Source: an uncultured Dorea sp. (GTDB lineage: Bacteria > Bacillota > Clostridia > Lachnospirales > Lachnospiraceae). From it: a stretch of 64,000 nucleotides of DNA. A program made the position numbers and the translations under genes. This document shows positions 59,580 through 64,000 of this stretch, one piece after another (within the stretch, counting starts at the first letter, position 1; each line of letters begins with the position of its first letter). The stretch is taken from assembly GCA_910586965.1 (NCBI GenBank), contig CAJUMF010000001.1:85581-149580 (forward strand), in the 5' to 3' direction. The notes under the pieces were generated by a model, which searched no databases, was not told the origin of the DNA, and worked only from the letters and a program-made list of their open reading frames with translations.

Positions 59580-61502
59580 ATGGCAAGGAAAGATACATAT
59601 GATGCGGGCAGCATCGCGGTATTGGAGGGCTTAGAGGCGGTCAGAAAACGCCCCGGCATGTATATTGGAAGTGTGTCTACAAAAGGACTGAATCATCTGA
59701 TCTACGAGATTGTAGACAATGCGGTGGATGAGCATCTGGCAGGATACTGCAGCGAGATACGGGTAACCTTGGAGAAAGACGGTTCGGCAACAGTTGCGGA
59801 CAATGGACGCGGTGTACCTGTGGACCTCCACGCAAAAGGTGTGTCTGCGGAGCGCGTGGTATATACGACACTTCACGCCGGGGGGAAGTTCGATGATTCC
59901 GCTTATAAGACCAGCGGAGGACTGCACGGTGTGGGTTCTTCGGTTGTCAATGCGCTGTCAGCCTATATGGATGTGCAGGTGAGTCTCGGCGGAGAGATCC
60001 ATCATGACCGCTACGAGCGGGGGATTCCAGTCATCGAGCTTGAGAACGGTCTTTTGCCAGTGATCGGGAAGACGAAAAAGACGGGGACGAAGATCAATTT
60101 TCTGCCGGATGACACAATTTTTGAAAAGACCAGGTTCCGTGCAGAGGAAGTCAAGAGCCGTATGCATGAGACAACCTATCTGAATCCGGAACTTACGATT
60201 ATTTTTGAAGACCTGCGGGAGGAGAAGAAGGAGCGGATCGTCTACCATGAGCCGGATGGCATTCTTGGTTTTATCAAGGACTTGAATTCTAAAAAAGAGC
60301 CGGTGCACGATCCTGTTTATTTTAAAGGAGAGGCAGAGGGGATAGAAGTGGAAGCAGCCTTCCAGTACGTGAATGAATTCCACGAGAATGTCCTGGGATT
60401 TTGCAACAACATCTACAATGGTGAGGGCGGCACCCATCTGACGGGTTTTAAGACAACCTTTACCTCCGCCATCAATCAGTACGCCAGAGAACTGGGGATT
60501 CTGAAAGACAAAGATGCCAACTTTACAGGCGCAGATGTCAGAAACGGTATGACGGCGATTATCTCTATCAAACATCCGGATCCGAGATTTGAGGGGCAGA
60601 CGAAGACGAAACTTGATAATCCGGACGCGGCCAAAGCGGTCAGTAAAGTGACCGGCGAAGAGATCGTCCTGTATTTTGACCGGAATCTTGAGAATCTTAA
60701 GAAAGTGATCGGCTGTGCAGAAAAGGCGGCAAAGATCCGAAAGACCGAGGAGAAAGCGAAGACCAATCTTTTGACAAAGCAGAAGTATTCTTTTGACAGC
60801 AACGGCAAGCTTGCCAATTGTGAGAGCCGGGATGCGAAGAAGTGTGAGATATTTATTGTGGAGGGAGACTCTGCGGGCGGCTCGGCAAAGACGGCAAGAG
60901 ACCGGATGTACCAGGCGATCCTTCCTATACGGGGCAAGATTTTAAATGTGGAGAAGGCAAGTATTGACAAAGTTCTTGCCAATGCAGAGATCAAGACTAT
61001 GATCAATGCCTTTGGCTGCGGATTTTCAGAAGGGTACGGCAATGATTTTGACATCAGCAAACTTCGATATGATAAGATCATTATCATGGCAGATGCGGAC
61101 GTGGATGGTGCGCATATTTCCACCCTGCTTCTGACCTTATTCTATCGGTTTATGCCGGAGCTTATTTACGAGGGACATGTCTATATCGCCATGCCGCCTC
61201 TCTACAAGGCAATGCCGAAGAAGGGTGAGGAGGAGTATCTCTATGATGACAAGGCACTTGAGAGGTACAGGAAGAGCCATGACGGTCCATTTACCTTACA
61301 GAGGTATAAAGGTCTTGGTGAGATGGACGCCGGGCAGCTCTGGGATACGACGCTGAATCCCGAGACCAGGCTTCTCAAGCTTGTGGAGATTGAAGATGCC
61401 CGGATGGCGTCAAGTGTCACAGAGATGCTTATGGGGACAGAAGTCCCGCCGAGACGGACCTTTATCTATGAGAATGCGACAGAGGCGGAGCTGGATGTTT
61501 AG
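59580..61502 (+). CDS. parE: Type IIA DNA topoisomerase, subunit B (ParE-type)
   Basis: A 640-residue ATPase subunit. GHKL motifs: EIVDNAVDEHLAG, ADNGRGVPVD, and TSGGLHGVGSSVVNALS. TOPRIM motifs: EGDSAGGSAK (near residue 429) and DADVDGAHI (near 504). QRYKGLGEMDAGQLWDTTLN is the shared C-terminal block. I favour topoisomerase IV over gyrase because the paired subunit lacks a GyrA box and the pair lies away from dnaA/recF. The gyrB label remains possible. Confidence 0.88.
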   Translation: MARKDTYDAGSIAVLEGLEAVRKRPGMYIGSVSTKGLNHLIYEIVDNAVDEHLAGYCSEIRVTLEKDGSATVADNGRGVPVDLHAKGVSAERVVYTTLHAGGKFDDSAYKTSGGLHGVGSSVVNALSAYMDVQVSLGGEIHHDRYERGIPVIELENGLLPVIGKTKKTGTKINFLPDDTIFEKTRFRAEEVKSRMHETTYLNPELTIIFEDLREEKKERIVYHEPDGILGFIKDLNSKKEPVHDPVYFKGEAEGIEVEAAFQYVNEFHENVLGFCNNIYNGEGGTHLTGFKTTFTSAINQYARELGILKDKDANFTGADVRNGMTAIISIKHPDPRFEGQTKTKLDNPDAAKAVSKVTGEEIVLYFDRNLENLKKVIGCAEKAAKIRKTEEKAKTNLLTKQKYSFDSNGKLANCESRDAKKCEIFIVEGDSAGGSAKTARDRMYQAILPIRGKILNVEKASIDKVLANAEIKTMINAFGCGFSEGYGNDFDISKLRYDKIIIMADADVDGAHISTLLLTLFYRFMPELIYEGHVYIAMPPLYKAMPKKGEEEYLYDDKALERYRKSHDGPFTLQRYKGLGEMDAGQLWDTTLNPETRLLKLVEIEDARMASSVTEMLMGTEVPPRRTFIYENATEAELDV

Positions 61503-61559
61503 GTGTGTGTGAATATAATGGAAGCAAAGATGGATATCTGGTGTTGAGGAGAAATGAAG

Positions 61560-63800
61560 ATGCAGGATTCACAGATTATCAGAACCGAATATTCGGATGT
61601 GATGAAAAAGTCATATATCGATTACGCCATGAGCGTGATCATTGCCCGGGCGCTACCGGATGTGCGGGACGGGCTGAAACCGGTACAGCGGCGTACACTC
61701 TACGATATGCATGAGCTTGGTATCCGGTATGACAAGCCTTACCGGAAGTGTGCCCGTATCGTGGGTGATACCATGGGTAAATATCATCCCCACGGAGACA
61801 GTTCGATCTATGAAGCGTTGGTCGTCATGGCCCAGGAATTCAAAAAAGGGATGATCCTGGTAGACGGCCACGGTAATTTCGGCTCTATTGAGGGAGACGG
61901 GGCGGCTGCCATGCGTTACACGGAGGCACGTTTGGCAAAGATTACCCAGGATGCTTATCTCGCGGATCTGGATAAGGATATTATTAATTTCCTGCCCAAT
62001 TTTGATGAGACGGAGAAGGAACCGGAGGTATTGCCGGTGCGGATCCCTAATCTCTTAGTAAACGGTGCGGAAGGGATTGCCGTGGGTATGGCTACAAGTA
62101 TTCCCACCCACAACTTGTGTGAGGTCATCGACGCAGTGAAGGCGTATATGAAGAATGACGAGATCAGCACGAAGCAGCTTATGCGGTATATCAAGGGACC
62201 GGATTTCCCCACAGGGGGAATAGTGGTGAATAAAGATGGCCTTCTTAATATTTATGAGACCGGAGCGGGGAAGATCAAACTGCGGGGGAAGGTGGACGTA
62301 GAGGAGATGAAAGGCGGGAAAAAGCGCCTTGTAGTCTCTGAAATTCCCTATACGATGATCGGGGCCGGGATTGGAAAATTCCTGAATGATGTCTGCAGTC
62401 TGGTGGAGACGAAAAAGACGACGGACATTGTGGATATTTCCAACATGTCCTCCAAAGAGGGGATAAGGATCGTTATCGAGTTAAAAAAAGGCGCGGACGC
62501 TGATAATCTTACGAATATGCTCTATAAAAAGACACGGCTTGAGGATACCTTCGGCGTTAATATGCTGGCGGTAGCGAATGGACGGCCGGAGACCATGGGG
62601 CTTAAAAAGATCATCGAGCACCACGTGGACTTCCAGTTTGAACTAGCCACAAGAAAATATAAGACTCTTCTTAGAAAAGAGCAGGATAAGAAAGAGATCC
62701 AGGAAGGGTTGATCAAGGCTTGTGATGTCATTGACTTGATCATTGAGATCTTACGTGGAAGTCAGTCGGTGAAAGACGCAAAAGCCTGCCTGACCGAAGG
62801 AAAGACAGAGAATATCAAGTTTAAGTCCAGCATTTCCAAAAAGATGGCGGCGATGCTTCGATTTACGGATCGTCAGGCACAGGCAATCTTGGATATGCGC
62901 CTTTATAAGCTTATCGGTCTTGAGATTGAAGCTCTGATGAAGGAGCATGAGGAAACGCTGGCGAATATATCCCGATACGAAGACATACTGAATAATTATG
63001 ATTCTATGGCTGATGTGATCATTGCAGATCTTGACAGGATAAAAAAAGAGTATGGGCGGAAGCGGCGGACAGCAGTGGAAAATGCCGAGGCGGCTGTTTA
63101 TGAGGAAAAGAAAATAGAAGAGCAGGAGATCATCTTCCTGATGGATCGTTTTGGGTATGCAAAGACTGTTGATCCGGCCACCTATGAGCGGAATAAAGAA
63201 GCGGCCGATACAGAGAACAAGTATATCTTAAGCTGCATGAATACCGGTAAGCTCTGTGTATTTACAGATACCGGAAAGATGCATCAGATCAAGATGACAG
63301 ACCTTCCTTTTGGGAAGTTCAGAGATAAAGGACTGCCTATAGATAATGTGAGCAATTTTGACAGCACAAAAGAGCGGATCGTATATCTGTGTGATTCAGA
63401 GCAGCTCCGCATTGCAAAACTTTTCTTTGCCACGGGACAGGGAATGATCAAGAAGGTAGAAGGATCGGAGTTCCAGGTAGCCAAGCGCACCATAGCGGCG
63501 ACAAAGCTTTCGGAGGGTGATACGGTGGCAGCCGTGCATGTGATCACGGATAACCAGCAGGTCGTGCTGCAGTCGAAGGAGGGATACTTCCTTAAGTTTC
63601 AGGCATCAGAAGTGCCAGAGAAGAAAAAGGCCGCTGTAGGAGTGAGGGGAATGAAGCTTAAGAAAAAAGACAGTCTTGTGCAAGCGTATCTGTTCGAAGA
63701 GGAAACGGAATGTGAAGCGGTATATGGGAATAGAAAGATACTGTTAGGGCGCCTTAAGACTTCAAAAAGAGACGGGACAGGCACAAAGCCGAGAGCATAA
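61560..63800 (+). CDS. parC: Type IIA DNA topoisomerase, subunit A (ParC-type)
   Basis: A 746-residue DNA-cleaving subunit. The active-site tyrosine is in AAMRYTEARLA (near residue 120), and the quinolone-determining region reads HPHGDSSIYEALV, with serine and glutamate at the usual positions, the sensitive form. The C-terminal beta-pinwheel contains AVGVRGMKLKKKD instead of the QRRGGKG GyrA box, pointing to decatenation (topoisomerase IV). ATG 61560 lies 8 bases after GAGGAG; ATG 61554 is only 2 bases away. Confidence 0.88.
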   Translation: MQDSQIIRTEYSDVMKKSYIDYAMSVIIARALPDVRDGLKPVQRRTLYDMHELGIRYDKPYRKCARIVGDTMGKYHPHGDSSIYEALVVMAQEFKKGMILVDGHGNFGSIEGDGAAAMRYTEARLAKITQDAYLADLDKDIINFLPNFDETEKEPEVLPVRIPNLLVNGAEGIAVGMATSIPTHNLCEVIDAVKAYMKNDEISTKQLMRYIKGPDFPTGGIVVNKDGLLNIYETGAGKIKLRGKVDVEEMKGGKKRLVVSEIPYTMIGAGIGKFLNDVCSLVETKKTTDIVDISNMSSKEGIRIVIELKKGADADNLTNMLYKKTRLEDTFGVNMLAVANGRPETMGLKKIIEHHVDFQFELATRKYKTLLRKEQDKKEIQEGLIKACDVIDLIIEILRGSQSVKDAKACLTEGKTENIKFKSSISKKMAAMLRFTDRQAQAILDMRLYKLIGLEIEALMKEHEETLANISRYEDILNNYDSMADVIIADLDRIKKEYGRKRRTAVENAEAAVYEEKKIEEQEIIFLMDRFGYAKTVDPATYERNKEAADTENKYILSCMNTGKLCVFTDTGKMHQIKMTDLPFGKFRDKGLPIDNVSNFDSTKERIVYLCDSEQLRIAKLFFATGQGMIKKVEGSEFQVAKRTIAATKLSEGDTVAAVHVITDNQQVVLQSKEGYFLKFQASEVPEKKKAAVGVRGMKLKKKDSLVQAYLFEEETECEAVYGNRKILLGRLKTSKRDGTGTKPRA

Positions 63801-63922
63801 ACCGGAATGTTACCATTTATAGCATTAACTATGATAGTTTTGCAAAAGTAGTTGTTGAGATTGATTTTTTTCTGGTATATCTATAGAATAAAGATAAGAC
63901 AATTAGAAATGGGGAGAACAAT

Positions 63923-64000
63923 ATGTTTCAAATCGTAGTTTTTGATGAGAGACGAAGCAGTGAGAGAACTAGGAAGATCTTGGAACAGTATGCTCATAAG
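63923..64000 (+). CDS. Start of a response-regulator-like protein, 3' truncated
   Basis: Only 26 codons are in the window. FQIVVFDERRSSERTRKILE has the beta1-acidic pocket-alpha1 layout of receiver domains in LytTR-type regulators. RBS GGGGAG precedes the ATG. Family is tentative. Confidence 0.5.
   Translation, partial: MFQIVVFDERRSSERTRKILEQYAHK

Overview
The window reads as a chromosomal segment of a low-to-mid GC, anaerobic, spore-forming Firmicute, most likely a gut Lachnospiraceae (relatives of Dorea, Mediterraneibacter, Blautia or Clostridium scindens). Support: sporulation genes (gpr, spoIIP), a split transketolase, a PyrB-PyrI aspartate transcarbamoylase, an rqcH homologue, class A RNase P RNA, a T-box leader, strong AGGAGG ribosome binding sites, and lineage-typical families such as DUF3793, DUF4179, DUF4367 and the GGGtGRT protein. 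The genus is an inference from protein flavour. The first 52 bases are a pure C run, probably an assembly or padding artefact, and the gene next to it is cut off.

Region 1 (about 53-11936, plus strand) is a surface-polysaccharide locus. It holds CDP-glucose synthesis (glucose-1-phosphate cytidylyltransferase, CDP-glucose 4,6-dehydratase), a sulfotransferase, a phosphotransferase-fold kinase, a two-subunit transketolase, a sugar epimerase/dehydratase, a GT2 glycosyltransferase, a GtrA-like membrane protein, a DegT/DnrJ aminotransferase and a large O-antigen ligase/polymerase-like membrane protein. Seven genes from the sulfotransferase to the GT2 are packed with 4-8 base overlaps, implying one pathway. 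A TPP enzyme beside a CDP-4-keto-6-deoxyglucose producer suggests a branched-chain deoxysugar.

Region 2 (about 12-26 kb) is mixed accessory and housekeeping DNA: an XRE regulator, a 300-nt structured RNA with its own promoter and terminator, a FIST protein with a soluble chemoreceptor, tRNA-Gly, a MATE exporter, a molybdopterin oxidoreductase facing a DUF3793 gene, thyA-folA with a GT4 glycosyltransferase, a DNA-binding protein with a frameshifted HipA-like kinase, an ECF sigma/DUF4179 pair and a RelBE/ParDE-type toxin-antitoxin pair.

Region 3 (about 26.3-41.8 kb): T-box-controlled ilvB-ilvN, a second sigma/DUF4367 pair, a group II intron 5' remnant behind a terminator, a BaiA/FabG-like SDR, degV, moaC and mog split by a secreted Ig-like/cysteine-peptidase-like gene, an MBL hydrolase, rnhA, RNase P RNA, pyrBI, a CmpB-like membrane protein, pheA and a DUF815 ATPase.

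Region 4 (about 41.8-64 kb) is mostly core: a second MATE exporter overlapping rqcH, the yicC-gmk-rpoZ-rimO-pgsA-cinA run, a GNAT-TM-DUF3298 fusion, a NifU-like/GGGtGRT pair with a multi-hairpin element between them, a uracil-DNA glycosylase, ilvH-ilvC, rpsT with a leader hairpin, gpr-spoIIP, and a type IIA topoisomerase pair (parE-parC type). A response-regulator-like gene begins at the right edge.
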